Origin: Symsagittifera roscoffensis
Lineage: Eukaryota > Xenacoelomorpha > Acoela > Convolutidae
NCBI RefSeq assembly: GCF_963678635.1
Contig: NC_087068.1
Span: forward strand, 9,618,027-9,682,026
DNA: 64,000 nucleotides
Direction: 5' to 3'
In this document: piece by piece, positions 39,401 through 54,400 of the stretch
Layout: every line of letters starts with the position of its first letter
How positions within the stretch are numbered: the first letter of the stretch is position 1
Translations under genes and position numbers: made by a program
The notes under the pieces: model-generated
Told to the model about the DNA's origin: nothing
The model's input: the letters and a program-made list of their open reading frames with translations, nothing else
Database searches by the model: none

Positions 39401-42400
39401 TATGTGTAATAAACTTTTAGATTATAACCCGTATTTTTTGTTCATTCTAAAATCTCGTACATTCCAAGATCAGGATCAATCAGGACATCGGTCCTCTACG
39501 TGTCTCCCCTTTTCGCAATGCAAGATTAATCAAGCTAAAATTTGAAGCTTAGAAACATAAACGTTGAAACTTTTTTCCCATGATGCACGTCTTCCATAAA
39601 ATACCCAATATTATCCTAAGGACACAAGAGTTAAGAAAATCGACAACAACTGTGCGATTATATGTAAATCGGACAAAACAAGATAGAAGATGAGGCGTTA
39701 AAAAGGACTTTGGGTGGCTGTGACATTGTGAAGTTATTTGGCGCCGAAGGGGACTGGCGGAGCGTAGCGGGTAGCTTATCGCCTCCATCCTTCCACTCAG
39801 CCTCGCCAGGTGCAACTAACTATCTGCCATCCCTTTTCACACTTCCCGGAATAGCCCAAAAAACCAACAAGAAACCCACAATCAACTGTTTTTAACTGTA
39901 TTCGACTGCAATTAGCACAGAATGCTCCGAGCATATTCTTTAGAAAAATCATTTTTTTTAAATTTGTGTTTTTTTTGTGCGTGGTATGATAAACGAAAGC
40001 CTAAACATACGCATATTCGATATAGTAATAGTAAAAATAGCATATTGGACGACAGCTGTCATCGTAAAATGACTAGAAAAACAAAGAAATCAAAAAATGC
40101 TCAAACCCGTTTTTCTCCACACACAATTTTTTTTAAAAAAAACTTGGAATCCGAATCACGAACAAAAGAGCTCAAAAAATTATCAAACCCGATACTCTAA
40201 GAGTATGCGTTGCGATACCTGATTTTTGGATGGCACAAAACACCTTCGGCCACCGTTCCTTGTCGTTCCTAGGGGTGTGATCGGAACAATCATGTTTTAT
40301 CAGACGAAAACCAGTTTGATGTAGCTTGGAACTAACTTATTCATATCGTTTGCGTTGTTTCCATGGAATTCTAAAGACTATTCTTGAGCACCGAAAGAAA
40401 AACAATTACTATCTTTTATTTCAAAGAAAAAGAGCACAACACAGACACAGATACCAGTAACCCTTAGAAATCTGTTCACAGTAATCAACAGCTGATTTTA
40501 ATGCTTTTATATAATTTTGAAATTGTACAGATTGTGATTCGTCGACAACACAGTCTGTAACTTCTTGACAACTGCGTTTGGAGGGGCCAATATTGTTAGT
40601 TTGATAGCGTCGCTTCATTGAAACATTGAAACTGTCAATGCATTGGTGCATTAGGTAAAGAACCCAGATAATCTAGAAGCACTCGTCGTCTTCAAATACT
40701 TTTTCAACGTGTGTGACCTTCTAATGAACTTAACTAGACCTTTTTTTGGATCTCTTCATCATTTTGATAAAATCGAGTTTAAGACCAACTGTATTATCTC
40801 CAAAAATGATCGGCCCTGCTTAAAAAAACTACATTCGATCAAATAAACAGCAATAAACAACCGTTTCCAAAACTAATTCTTCCTTACGTCCATTAGACTG
40901 AAAACCCCTTGTAATTTTCACACCTTTCATATCGAACATTCAGCAGGAGGCGCCCCCAGCCATGCCTGACAGCCGGCAACCACGCATAACTCCAGTGGTC
41001 CCAACTTGCACTTCAAAATGGAGATAAATCACATCTTAATTTGATAACTAACTGTAATATCTAACTTACAACAGTACTAACTTACACCTAAATGGGTATC
41101 AATAATGTCACCTAATAATGTTAACCTGTTCTGAGGAGAAATTACTTTTACAACTAGGAATGAAATGAGATTTTGAGTGCGTGTGAATGAATATCACAAT
41201 AGTTGGGAGATAATAGAGGGATTCTTAACATGTATTGATTTGCCCCCTGGCGGCGATATAGGAATAGAAACAATTGGGCGCATTTAGCACAGTTAGCCCA
41301 AAAATAGCTAGTGCTGAAAACTCGAAGAACTTGTGGGTTAAAAACAGAACTCATGCATCTCACATCCGGTGCAAGAACTGAACCGATCTACTTGTCCTTA
41401 AATATGAGTTTTTACTCAATGAAACTAATTAACGTATCTCATCTGCCCCTGTTTTAAAGAGGTTTTTCATTTTGAAAAAAAAGTTTTTCAAAAACTATAA
41501 TTTTGATTATACTTAAAATATGCCAAAATATGAGAATACGAAAACTAGGATATGATACCAGTATAACAAAACATGATCTATTGACAGGCCTTACGGCCAG
41601 GCAATTTCCAAGCGAGTAAATCAATGGGCTGATTTCAGAAAAAAAAACAATTAATCGAAAGTCTGCAGCGGTGTACATTTTTGAAACAATGAATATTATA
41701 TAAGAATTAGTACCAGAGATTTGGCACGACTTAACTCGATACAAGTTCGTTTTAAGTTTAGATGATTTCTCATGGAAAAAGTTCAACATGCGAGGTTTTG
41801 ATCAAGTTTGGGCCACAATAAAAACCTTCAAAAAATCTTTATTTTATTCAAATTTGGCTTAGGAACAAACACTTTTTACAGGAAAAAATGGGTTTTTAAG
41901 GATTCGAAAAGCTGGGATGTTCAATTTGGCCTAAAAAAATCGTTGCTTTCTATTTATAAATGGTTAAATATTTGCCAATACAATTTATTAATGGATGCAA
42001 ACAGCTCACTTCAAACATTTGCTTCAACTTTGACATTGACGGGTTGAAATACTAACAAAAATCAGTTGCTCACAAGGGAAACAGATAAAATCAAATAATT
42101 TATTAAGTATCTTGTTTTTAATAATAGTTTGGTTATTTAAGTCGCTTCTTTTTTTCATTCTTTGTTTCAACACGATGTCCAGTATTAATAAATTTGCTCT
42201 TTAAAACTCTCCAAATATTAAAACTGAGTCTTATGCAATGAAAGACGAAGAATCAACAATACAAAAATTAAAAAGGAGCGAGTTTTTGTTTGCTCTTGAA
42301 GAGTTTAGCTGGACGTTGACATTTTTAAGAAAAGGGGAGTTACGACTTGGGGGAGGAGTTTGAGGTTCCACTGATATTTTAAACGCTGAAGTCCTGATTG

Positions 42401-45400
42401 ATTTTCTGGCGATCTAGAAGTTCGGAATGAGGTGAGGTGTGGGGGTGGGGGGGGGGGTTGGGTGGTTATGCTGGCGTTCTTTGTTGTTTTTCTTTTTTTT
42501 TCTCTGCTTCTTCTGATTTTGCTTTCTAGTGGAGATTGCAGGATATAGGATATTCATAAGGGGAACGGGGTATATACTATATCAGGGGGAATGGTTGAGC
42601 TGGGAAGCAGGGGGGTTAGATTAGATTGATATTGATAATATTTTAATCAAACAGCTGCTGCCATATCAATCGGCTAGCAGGAAATTGGCTGGCAGAAGGT
42701 CTTGTTTGCCAACCAAACAAACTAGCTCCACTCGCAATAATTCTCACTACTTATCCAAACACACAACTAATATCGCAGAGTGCTAAAAAACACTCTTACA
42801 TACGAACATCAATTACCGCTCCGCCGATATTATTAATGCAAGTCAACCAGTGCAGTAACACGCACTACACCAAAGCACCGCTTAAAAAGATTTATTAAAA
42901 AACGGATTTAAATTAAAAACTGCCTCCAAACGACGACGGCTCAATTCCCATATTTGCACTTTTTATTTCAATTCCTGCCAAAATTGTTAAAAGTGATAAC
43001 TGCGAGCGAAAAAAAAGTGAATGAAAAACAAATTTGCTCGCTATGCAAAATTCATGCGATTCTCAAACAGAAAAAACTTCACAAATTTACAGAATCTCGA
43101 AATCCAAACATTAAAATAAACAAGAGGCGACAAATGATAATCAAACAAGTTGGTAACTGTAAGCCTGTTGAACCTAAACATACACTGTTCGTTTGGTCGA
43201 CACAAACACACCAAAACAAATTTGACCATTGCACTTTTTTAGAATTAAACTAACAACCAACCTATCAATCAAGCACTACTACGTTTTTTAAACTACCATT
43301 TTCAATTTGAATAAAATGCAAAAAGTTGATTGATATTCAAAGATTGCCCTTCAAGTCCACGAAAAATATGAGCAAAACAAAAATCATAAAAATAACAAAT
43401 TAGTTTCCAAGATAATGTTTTCTACAAACACACAGAAAAAAAAGAAAGAAAGGAAGAAAGAAAGAAGTTATTTCTCCAGTATAAAATTACATCAAACAAT
43501 ATAATACTCAAAAATTTTCATTAATTCAACTAAATAAATTTAACTTAAGAAAAATCCTGAAAATCTGGAGGATAGTCGAAAGGCATAAAAGATGCCCACT
43601 TGGAGCCTACCCTTGAACATCATTACAGTCCAAGCAATTTAACGAATCAAAGGTAAATAGCCAGTTGCTGTAGCTGTGCCGAACCCGCAGCATGTTCCGG
43701 CATATTCCGATGTTTGCAAAAAATATATTTGAAAAAACTGACTTGAGGAAGTTCAAACTTTTTCACCAAATTAACAAAGACAAAATTGTTGGAAACTAAT
43801 AAGAAAAAGCTCAATTGAACGTATAACAGCAGCATTTCAACAGCGTAAACTGTTTAGTGAGATTGCTTTGAATCGCGTCTCGCGTTAAAAAACAGGAACA
43901 ACAAAAAACTTCACATCGAATGTTCCCGGCAGTGGAAAAGCGCTTCGGAAATTTTTGATTCCAGCGCAAATCACACCAGCAAAAGCTTTAACATGATATC
44001 TCGCTGCCCGCTAACTGGCACTTCTGCTTTTTAAGATTTTTGTGAAAAAATGTACTCAAGCTCAGTCTAACCAAATATCTAATCGGATTAAAAAAAATAA
44101 AGTCAAAGTGATTATATGCACAGCTGCGGATCTAAAATTTTCACGATGGCGAATTTTCAAAAAATTTTGTCGAATTTTTCTTTATTTTAAGGTGGACCTA
44201 AATGATTTTCCGACCAATTTGAAAGCTTTATTAAGATCATACTTAGCAAAAAAATCTACCACCGCAGGCAAGTTTTTGAGAAAAACTGCCGTTTGCACAG
44301 ATTCATCAAAAATTGCGTTTTGTTTCGGAGCGGCCTCCCCTCAAAAGCACTATTTGTCGTCGCCATATGTTCCTTTAGATACATTTTAGGGTTAATCGAC
44401 CAAAAACAAATGGCGTAAAATAATTTTAAGTTAGGTACCATTCGGGTGCCAGGGGGGCGTTTAAATTCGAGTTGAACAAAACGCAAAAATAATTTTGAAA
44501 AAACCATGATCAACGATTGTCTTCTTTCTATAATTGTACACAAATCAAAGAAGAAATTAGCTAGTTGCTGCGCAAGAATCAAAGAAAGTTCAGACCACCG
44601 CGAATTAACTTTGAAAAATCCAAAAACACGAACTGCTAAAAAAAAAACAATTTTTTTCCTTCTTAACTTTATGTTGATATATTTTTAGCAGAATGTGACT
44701 GGATTAATAAAAAAAAACTGCAATATTGATATAAAAAAACTTGATAAAAATATCTAAACAAGAAAAATTGAGTTCGAACTAAATTGGGCGCCATCAAATT
44801 CAGCGTAAAAAGTTAAGTTATCAGGTTGGTCTGAAAATCGACATTTTTCTGCTGAGACAATTTTCTTGATTTTCTTTTCAATCCAAATCACGACTGAAAG
44901 GGATTGAAAGGAATACCACACTCGCACTAAGCTAGACAAAATCCACATAGCACACGCACCCTATTCCATAGTTTCTTCCCACATCGTGAATTGCTCGGAA
45001 AAAATTTTATCAAAAAACCAAATAAATGAGTAAAACGAGAAAAGCGGGTTGCTGTGTATACATTTTTCTCAAAATTGAATACTTTTTTGTCTGTTCTAGA
45101 CAGAATTTGAAATCAAGCTTAGCAAAAACTACTATGACTATGTTAACGCATTAGAAAAAAATCACGCGTTTAGCTGGTGGTAGGCCAACAAGCAGAAGGA
45201 CCAAAAAACCGATAAACAAGATTACCATTCCAACAAGGCGAACATTTATATTGTTATGAAACATAGCAACAGATTGTCACTCTTGTTCTGCATTTGTTAC
45301 GTAATTCTGATGCAATTTACGTTACTCTGATAAAAAAAAATTCAGGTTCAAGATATGAGTTTGTTGGACATCCACCGTTTAGCTTCAGAAGGATGTAGCA

Positions 45401-48400
45401 TTTTAGCTCATTCAATGAAGCATTTCGTTGCAGTGAACTTCTCAGCTCTATCAAAAGTTTACTTGTGTGTTAAGTCTATTTGCGTGGAAAAAATTACAAA
45501 CACAGAAAAACAACCGAATACAAGGTTGCTTTCCAATTCGTGGTCGGAACAAGAGGCGAGGTTGGCGGTTGGGCTATTTGAACCGCAAGAAGCCAAATGG
45601 GATTTCGTTTTGAATTCGTTTTTGAGTGTTTGATCTTTAAAATTATCTTTGTTTTCAATGGAACATTTTCTCTCCATAAGTCAAAGAGTTGTATAGTTTT
45701 CAGTATTGCAATTGAACCTCATTTTACGACATCAACTTAGATTGCCTATCCCATGAAATTTTTCTGAAACTGTAAAAATTCATTGAAACTGTAAATTGAT
45801 GGAGTAAATTGATGTAAATTCTGAAACTGTAAAAAGTCATTGTTTTCTGAAACTGTAAATTGATGAAGTCTATAGACAACAAAGGCATAAGGATTTCAGG
45901 AGGTTCGTTCCCAACTCTTTCGGACATCAAAATTATTTGTTAAGTATCATACTCGATACTTTTTGAGGATTATCAATTCAAACTAACAAAACTACTAAGA
46001 ATCTAACAAAGCGTACCGAAGACTAGCCAGGTGCTATAAAATTCTTTTTCATAGGCCGAGAAAGTTTTCGTTTCGGAATATATCGGACGATGCCTGCATC
46101 CTGCTCCGGAGGGCCCACCCATGCTGTCCAGAGATTTCAGGGATTGCTTCCAGAAATACAAAGTCTCCGTGTTAGCTTTGTTTTTAATCGTTTGTGTTTT
46201 AGCCTCTATAAAACTGAGCTCACCTTTAGAGCCAGGAAAAAAGTTATTTTGATGAATTCAAGCTCACTTTAAGAGCTGAAAAGAACAACATATTGCTACG
46301 CGTTCATCCTTAATTTCTCTAATCTAAGCTCATCTTCAGAGCTAGGACAAAAGTCTTATATTAGGATGGGTTATTTCAAAACTAATTGGGAAATATAAGC
46401 TCACTTTGAGAGCTGGGGAATTTGAACAAAATTTAAAGATGTGATGGCCGATATTCGAAGAAGATTGTGGATGATACTGAAAATAGGTTCCAGCACTTCT
46501 GAATACAAGAAGAAGTGCACAAAGCAACTGTGATGGTGACGATGATTAACTTAGACTCATGAACCGGTATACTAATTTAAAACGCATTTTGAGTCTTACT
46601 TGCCCGGTAATACTATTGTTCTGATTTTTAAGAAAGGACGGAATAGTTCTGCTAGCTGTTTTTTTAGACAATTTTCGGACTTTATAACTAGCTAATTTTA
46701 AACGGAATTTTGTATATCACAAAAAATGTATTCACGACCTGAGCTCAAATTTCAAAAGATACCAGTAGGCGCACTTCAGTTAACGCTGCTCCTGAAAAAT
46801 GGCAACGTTTGTCTTTAAGGATTGAAGATAGCATGGAAAGCTGGATACATGGATGGAAGTATAAATGACTACCTAGATGGATGGCTAGACGGCTGGTTGG
46901 GTGGGGGGATGGGTGGCTTGACTGATGGCTGGATCGAACGATAACTGGATGGAATGATGGATGACGGATTGGATGGATGGCTGAATTGATGAAAGCATGG
47001 ATAGATTGGCTAGATGGATGAAAGACTGGTTGGTTGAATGACTAGATGCACTGATCGATGGAGAGATGGATTGATTGCTGGATAGATGGCTGGCTGAATA
47101 TCTAAATGGAAGGACCGTGGTTAGCAGGACGGAGCAAAGGCTGAATGGCCGGGTCGATGGATGGCTTGTTCGATGGAGATATGGCTAGTTAGATGGATGG
47201 CTATATCGATGTTGGATGACTTGTGAGATGCACAAATGGCTGGAAGAATGCATGCATTGATGCAGGGATGCAGCACAGATGGATATTTAGATGCTAGATG
47301 GCTGGATCGTTAATGAATGGCTAGATGCATGACTGGCTGAACGTTGGATGGACTGCCTGAAAGATTGCCGGATAATTGATGGCTGGTTGAGATGAGTGGA
47401 TCACTGGACAGATGGCAAGATGAAAGGTCTACATTGATAGATGAATGTCTGGTTGACAGGAGGGATGGAACGCAGGCAGGATGGATGGATGGCTGGATCC
47501 ATGGGAGAATTGGGATGTTTTCGACGGGTAAAGGGATCGATAAAAGCATTGATGATCGGATATATGAACGATTGGATGGCTAATTGTAGTAATGGATAGT
47601 TTAAGTGATAGCTGAATTGATTGATGACTGCTTGGATGGATTGATAGTTGGATGGACGGCTGGATGATTGGTTGGTTGGATGGCTAAATAGACGGTTCGC
47701 TGGATAGATGAATGCATGGACTCTTTAATGGATGAAAATATGGCTGGTTAAATGGATAATTGAATGCGTGGGTGCATCACAGGCAGAATGCATGGAGGGC
47801 TGAATGGATTGATGGCTAGATGGATGGTTAGAAGGACAGGTTATTAGACAGATGAATGGATGAATAAATGGTTAGATTGATGAATGGATAAACGGATGGA
47901 CGACAGGTTGGCTATCTGATTGAAAGGATTGCTTGATGAATGGATAGCTGGTTAGATGTGGGTATGGATAGCAGGTTGGATGATTGGACTGATGAATGAC
48001 AAAACAGAGGGATGGTTCGATGGATGGCTGGTTCGTTGAATGAATGGCCAGATGGATGTGTGGATAGATGGAGTGTTAGATGAATGGAAAGCTAAATGGA
48101 TAGATGGCTGGATGAATGGATAGCTAAATCGATAGACGGCGGGATAAATGGATGGATGACCTAATGGATGGATGGATCGCTTGATCAATTAATGACTTGA
48201 TGGATGGATTGATCGCTTTTCCAATGGATCGATGGATTGATGCCTAAATGTATCAGCCAGTTTATGAACAATTGGCTTGATGGCTGGTTGGATGAATGGA
48301 TAGATTGATGGTTGATTGGATGGATTGCTTGATGAATGGATAGCTGGTTAGATGTGGGTATGGATAGCTGGTTGGATGATTGGATTGATGGATGGCGAAA

Positions 48401-51400
48401 TAGAGGGATGGTTCGATGGATAGCTGGTTCGTTGAATGAATGGCCAGATGGATGTGTGGATAGATGGAATGTTAGATGAATGGATAGCTAAATGGATAGA
48501 TGGCTGGATAAATGGATAGCTAAATGGATAGATGGCGGGATGAATGGATGGATGACCTGATGGATGGATGGATGGATCACATGATCAATTAATGACTTGA
48601 TGGATGGATGGATCGCTTTTCCAATGGATGGATGGCTAAATGTATGGGCCAGTTAATGTACAATTGGCTTGATGGCTGGTTGGATGAATGGATGGATTGA
48701 TGATTGATTGGATGGATTGCTTGATCAGTGGATGGCTGGTTAGATGAATCGTTTACTGGATGGATGGAAGGATGAATGTATCGCTGTAAAGGTGGCTAGA
48801 TCATGGGATATCTTGGATTTCTGGTTATATCGATGAATGGCTTGATGAATGGATGGCTGGTTGGATGAGTCGCTTGATGAATGGATGGACAGATGGATGT
48901 ATCGTTGCCTGTATACCTAGATCACTGGATGGCTTGTGGTTGGATTGATGTATGGCTTAATGAATGGCTAGACCGCTGATTGGAAGGAAAGGTAGATGGA
49001 TGATGCTAGATGGATGGATAGCCTGTTGGTATATTCGATGGAAGGATTTAGAAAACATGGACGCCGCCAATTCTACAGGGGAGTTTCTCGTAATCCATTA
49101 TTTTGATTGAACCCAAAATCTCAAATTGGGATGATAGTTTTCGAGAGAAGTCAAAAAGTTTCAAAGAGAATTTATAAAAATCTTAATTTGACATTTCCGA
49201 GGGTCTTAACTTTTTCTCCTAAAAATTTTGGGCTTAACCGCGTATGTCGAGTAGCTTCACATAACCTGTTCTCTCATTTGAACCCATAATCTCACATTCG
49301 GGAGGGTTCTTTTCGAGAAAAGTCAAAAAGTTAAGAAACAAGGGTCGAAAAATCATATATTTGACTTTTCCGAGAACCATTACTTGTGTAGAAAAAACGG
49401 GTAAAACCGCATATGCATGGGATCTTCACATAACCTGTTCTTTCATTTGAACCCAAATTCTCCAATTGTGTAGGGTGATTTATGAAAAAGTCAAAACCTT
49501 GAAAAATGGTCTAAAAATCAAACTTGAAACTAAAATCTCAGATTTAGGAGAGAAGGTTTTGACAAAGGTAGAAAAAATTCGAAATAATCCCCCACAGACT
49601 TTTTCGACGGCTGTAGAAACTGGGGTACGATAAAAGAAGACTAGGTGTATATGCAGACACACAGGGAAGTGGGCGGTCTTTCCAATTGAAACCTTTTTTT
49701 TTGGAAATCCGAAAAATTGTTTTTGAGACCAGTGAAAAAAAAATTGACTAGATCGAAAAACACTCGATTGTTTGACTAGATGGAAAAACATTTTGAGAAG
49801 TTTCTAAAATTTGTTTAGTCCCCAAAAAGGCGCTTAAATAAACTTCGAAAACTAATTTTAATTGTGAAACTAAGTTGTCACGGTTTATTTTTGAATTATG
49901 AACCTACTGTTATGTTTGAAGCATCTGAAAGGCACAATAAAAGCTAAAGAAGGGATGCTTAGTTATACGAGCCACGTTCGGTGTCACTACGATGATCTAG
50001 TTTTTCATATGTTCAATGTAAAGCTACTAAAACAGCTTCATATAAACCACCCTTCTGTAACATTTATGTACACAGAGGCTAAGATACACTTCGCAAACAC
50101 GAGTAAGAAAGAGGAAAAGGTTCGACAGCTTTAAAATGCACAAAAACTCAAATTTTGGATGCAATGATTTGAAATGTAATGAACTAAAGGCAACCACACT
50201 AACTTAGCATGCAATGACTAAGAATGTATCAAAACAAATCGCGTATAAAATACGATTTCGAAAGTCTCGAGAAGTATATTCAGTAGGAAACTTTCTGAAA
50301 TGAGATTTCAAATATTATTTTGTTCTATGAAACACATAGCATTTTCGGTTCAATTGATAGAATAAGAAAGCATCAACTGTTTTAAATTACTACTACTCAC
50401 ATGTCAAAAGACATGGTATTATAGTGCTAACGTAGCCTACTGATTCAAAAGTGGCACCAAAAGAAGCAATATTATTTGAAACTTAGCTTGGAAAAAAGTT
50501 GCATCGCACTATCACACTACGCTACGCGCGTGTAATAATATGATTTCTAGGATTCGCAGAGAATCCATAGAAAGCTATCCAGCTTTTCTAAAGATAGTCG
50601 GGTTCTCTTATTTCCACACTTTCAGAATTCAGTTATTTTTATCGAACGAGGCTCATTTCATGCTGCTCAAGGTCGTTTTTTTATTCCGGAGCTTTCACGC
50701 GGTTCTCCTATTGCGGCCGAAATCCACCAGGCTGCGGTTGACCTGAAGCTAGAGATCAAGCGAGAGCACGTCCTCATACTCTATCATTGCCGAACTTCTG
50801 GCAAAAAAAAACTACTTCGTAAAACCAAAACAACATATGGACAACCCAAAGCAATTTGTTTACGCACTTCATATGTTTAGCTGTTTTTCGGTTAAGAAAC
50901 TAACGTATAAAATGAAAACTCTAGGTAGTTCTGAAAACGTTCATCAATGGATTAACTTTTAAGAAACTTCGAATGATTCTCTTTTATCTTCGAGAAGTGA
51001 CAAATTAGCAGCAAAATTCTGTTCTTATCTCGCAAGCAGTCGATCATCAGAGAAGCAAAATTTCGACAGACAGAAGCGCAACCGAAACAACCCTGACATC
51101 GGCGGAGCGAGTTTATTTGCCGATGAGGAACCAGTGCAAACAAACAAACTCCGCGACCTGCGCTACCTAGGTCGACTCAGTCGCCAGAGAAGCAAGATAG
51201 TGCTAATCAGCGTCAGTGTGAGCAAGATTGAACAAATAAACATTTCACAATACATTCAGACAATCGAAGACTGCAAAAGATGCATTATGAACTATAAATC
51301 CACAAAACTTGCGCAACATTGAGTGAAAAATTAGCGAGAAAGACCAGCTTATTGACATTTCTTTTTTCATAACACATCAATTTGGCACAGCCCCTCATAA

Positions 51401-54400
51401 AACAGACTCAAAAGCCAAAATAACATGCGCAACATCACTTGCCTTAAAATCCGCCTATACTAATTAGTCTGTTTTGAGATAAACAATGGGCTATAGAAAC
51501 AAAACAAAATAAGTCCAGAGAAGAAATGAACAAATTTTCACATCAGAAAAATATGCTAGCCTCAGATAATCAAGTATACGTCTCGAACCCCCCTATGGTC
51601 GAACAAAGGATACGCTGCCAAAGTTCCCATCTATGAAACTTTTAAACCGATCATTAATCATACTTGACTTTTATCAACATTAATTACATTTAACTTCATG
51701 CTACTTTGAAATGTCCAAAAAATAACACAAGTGGTTACAAACAATAATGGACTAATTGGTTGATTGAAAAGAAGTAGAATACTGAATGAAATCAACTAAA
51801 TTGTTTATTTTAGTTTATATCTAGCCGAGCTCATAAACAACCCATGTATGGATTTTGCTAAGAGAAATCGTCGTAAACAATTTATCAAAGAGTACTTTTG
51901 GTGGTTTTGTTCCGTAGTAAACATCCTGTTGTTTCCATCAAAGATAAAATGACCGAATCAAATAACAAAAACAAAAAGTTTCCATATATGGTCTTCTTTT
52001 ATTTTCAAAATGAAAGAAGTCAACCTGAAAACCATTTGTTCCAAAAACCATAAGGCGGTAGATAAGAAAACATGGCCAACAGACAGTTGGAAAAGAGCCA
52101 TTAACTCAAGGAAACGAATTTAAAAAAAAAACAAATATGACCTCAAAGCTCCTCCAATTTCGAGACCAATGTATGATTACTCTTTTTTGATAAAATTAAC
52201 TCAATTTGAGAAAACAGGATCAATAGGTAATCTTTTTTATTCCAATGGGAAATCTGAAAATTAAAAACCACTTCAATTCGAATCTAGAAGTCCATCCCGT
52301 TTTTTTGCGAACTTTACACTTTAGCTGCTCGATAAAGAATTTGCCTTCCTTTTAAAAAAGAAATGAACTGAACTTAAAAAACTAAAACTTTTTCCTGAAA
52401 ACGAAAAAAATCAGCACGACCTAAAAGAATCTTCACTACGTTCATTTACTCCGTTATGGCTTCAATGAATAGTTATGGCTTCAATGAATAGTTCTGAACA
52501 AAAATCTATGGCTTCAACGAATATCAGAGAAAAATAACATAATTGACGAGCTCTTATTTGGCCATGATGAGGTATGATGGTAGCCCTGGATTATGAAAGC
52601 AAAGTAAATTGAGGTGTTGTATAAACGAAATGATACTTTTCAGGATCTGCAACTTCTCCAAAGTATCGCTCAGAGCTTTGGGATACAATTCTGAGGATGG
52701 TGGCAGCGTAACTCAAGTGATATGCTTCTTTCAAGGCGCTTCAACAAGTTGAACATGTATTTACAAAAAAAAATCAGAAAAATATTTCTGATAAAAACGG
52801 TTTCCACGACCTTTTTTCGTAACTTTGCCGCTCTTCGCGAAAAAAGCTTAAAATACTTTTAAAAAATCTTGAAACTTCCATACATCAAAAGATTATGATA
52901 CACAAGATTTTCATTTCACGAATATAATAGTCACAGATGAATTGCCTGAAATTGCAAGAACTATGTATTTGTATGTACCTTAAGTGCCCTGTTGACTGCA
53001 TTGTCCGAGGGAGATTTCGCTGCCATGCTCTTTTGACTCTGTTGCGGCTGTTTCTCTTTGCTGTTGTCAGCCGAAAGAGGGGGAGGGGCGAATTTGTCCA
53101 CTGAGAAGAAAAACATCTCCATTTCCTTCAGCTGAAACAAATAAAAGCGCTATGCATCACAGTTTGGGATCATATTTTCTAGTAATCAAAATTTTCATAT
53201 TTCAGCAAAAAGATGACGTGGGAGTCATTGGATTTCAGTTCTCGGAACACCGTTCAATTTATTAACGAAGAGGCGAGGCTGCACTTCGTTTATAGAAACC
53301 ATGAAACGATGAGCAAAAAATTTTAGAAGTTCAGGAAAACACGAAAAAATATTGAAAGCAAATAGGCCAATAGGCCTTGAAGTGAATATTCGGACGCTAT
53401 GATATTCATGAACAATTCTCCAAATAAAAATCCAACTATCTTTCCCCGAAATTTTTTTTTTAAATATGAATCTTTTATAAACATAATTTCGACATTATTT
53501 TTTCAAGAAAAGTGACAAAAAAAGAGGAAAAAAATACTTTTTAAATATTTTCTTAAAAAATATATTTATATTTCTTATCATTACAAATGTATTCAGGGTA
53601 GACGTCTTGTGGGTATTGCTATAGCTCTTTGTGTATCCTCTCCATTCATAAATTTAATTTGATAAAAGTTCTTCAGTCCTTTATTTAGGATTTGGAAATA
53701 TAAATTCTTTATTATAACACAGAGGCAAAGCGGAGCTTCGCACCACTTGCGATGCAACAGAGTCATAAGAGGGCAGATTCGTCGACAAAAATAAAACGCA
53801 ACCTGCTAAAAAAACTAAATATAGCAATCCTCGACAATGTTTGTCTCGATTTATCTTAAAAAAGTTGAAGTAGGACAATTTAATGCAAAAATAGTAACGG
53901 AAAAAAACTTACGAAGCAGTAAAAAAGCCAAAAAAGCTTGAATAAACACCCCCTGAATTGAAGAAAAAAAACTCATAAGAAAATGAAGCCTTAAAAAAAC
54001 GTGTATTCGAGAATCGAACTCCAACCTACTGCTACAATTTTAATACATTACCACTAGACATTTGATATCCAACAATTACTACTTAAACGGATACTCATAA
54101 CTTAACACGTTCTTACTTTGAAGTATCCGATAAAAAAGGAACAAGGCAGCAATTAATGCGCTTCAGGCAGATAAAAAAAACGACGACACTTAAATAGGTG
54201 AAACTTCACTCGGTTCACTAACACTATAAACCAAACATACCTTTTCCACAGCCTGGTCTCTCTCCTGGACCACTTGTGTCATCTCTTCATCTCTGATTTG
54301 ACTAGCTGTCGCTCTTGTCTTCTGTATTCTGTCCACTAACACTTTGCCAGCCATCTCTAACTCTACGGATGAAGGCGCAGTCTCTACCTCACGCAGAAGC

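Larger units (their letters stand above)
34585..52978 (-). other. 18.4-kb MIPOL1 intron
   Basis: The largest intron here. Flanking exons align to contiguous human MIPOL1 sequence, so no exon is missing inside it. Contents: CACAGAGG-headed repeats, a CpG-rich patch, a G-run, a purine tract, a hairpin quartet, a 2.2-kb minisatellite and a satellite array (all listed separately). Stretches 37160-42400, 42910-43430, 44410-46200 and 51340-52050 show no recognised gene, apart from short duplications around 45765-45870. Confidence 0.85.

Noticed and set aside
47310-48188. Open frames in the GATG array, with Ser-Ile-His-Pro repeats
   Set aside because: Translations of the minisatellite unit, not genes.
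46835-49045. CRISPR-like regular repeats
   Set aside because: The units are contiguous short tandem repeats without unique spacers, in a eukaryotic intron.
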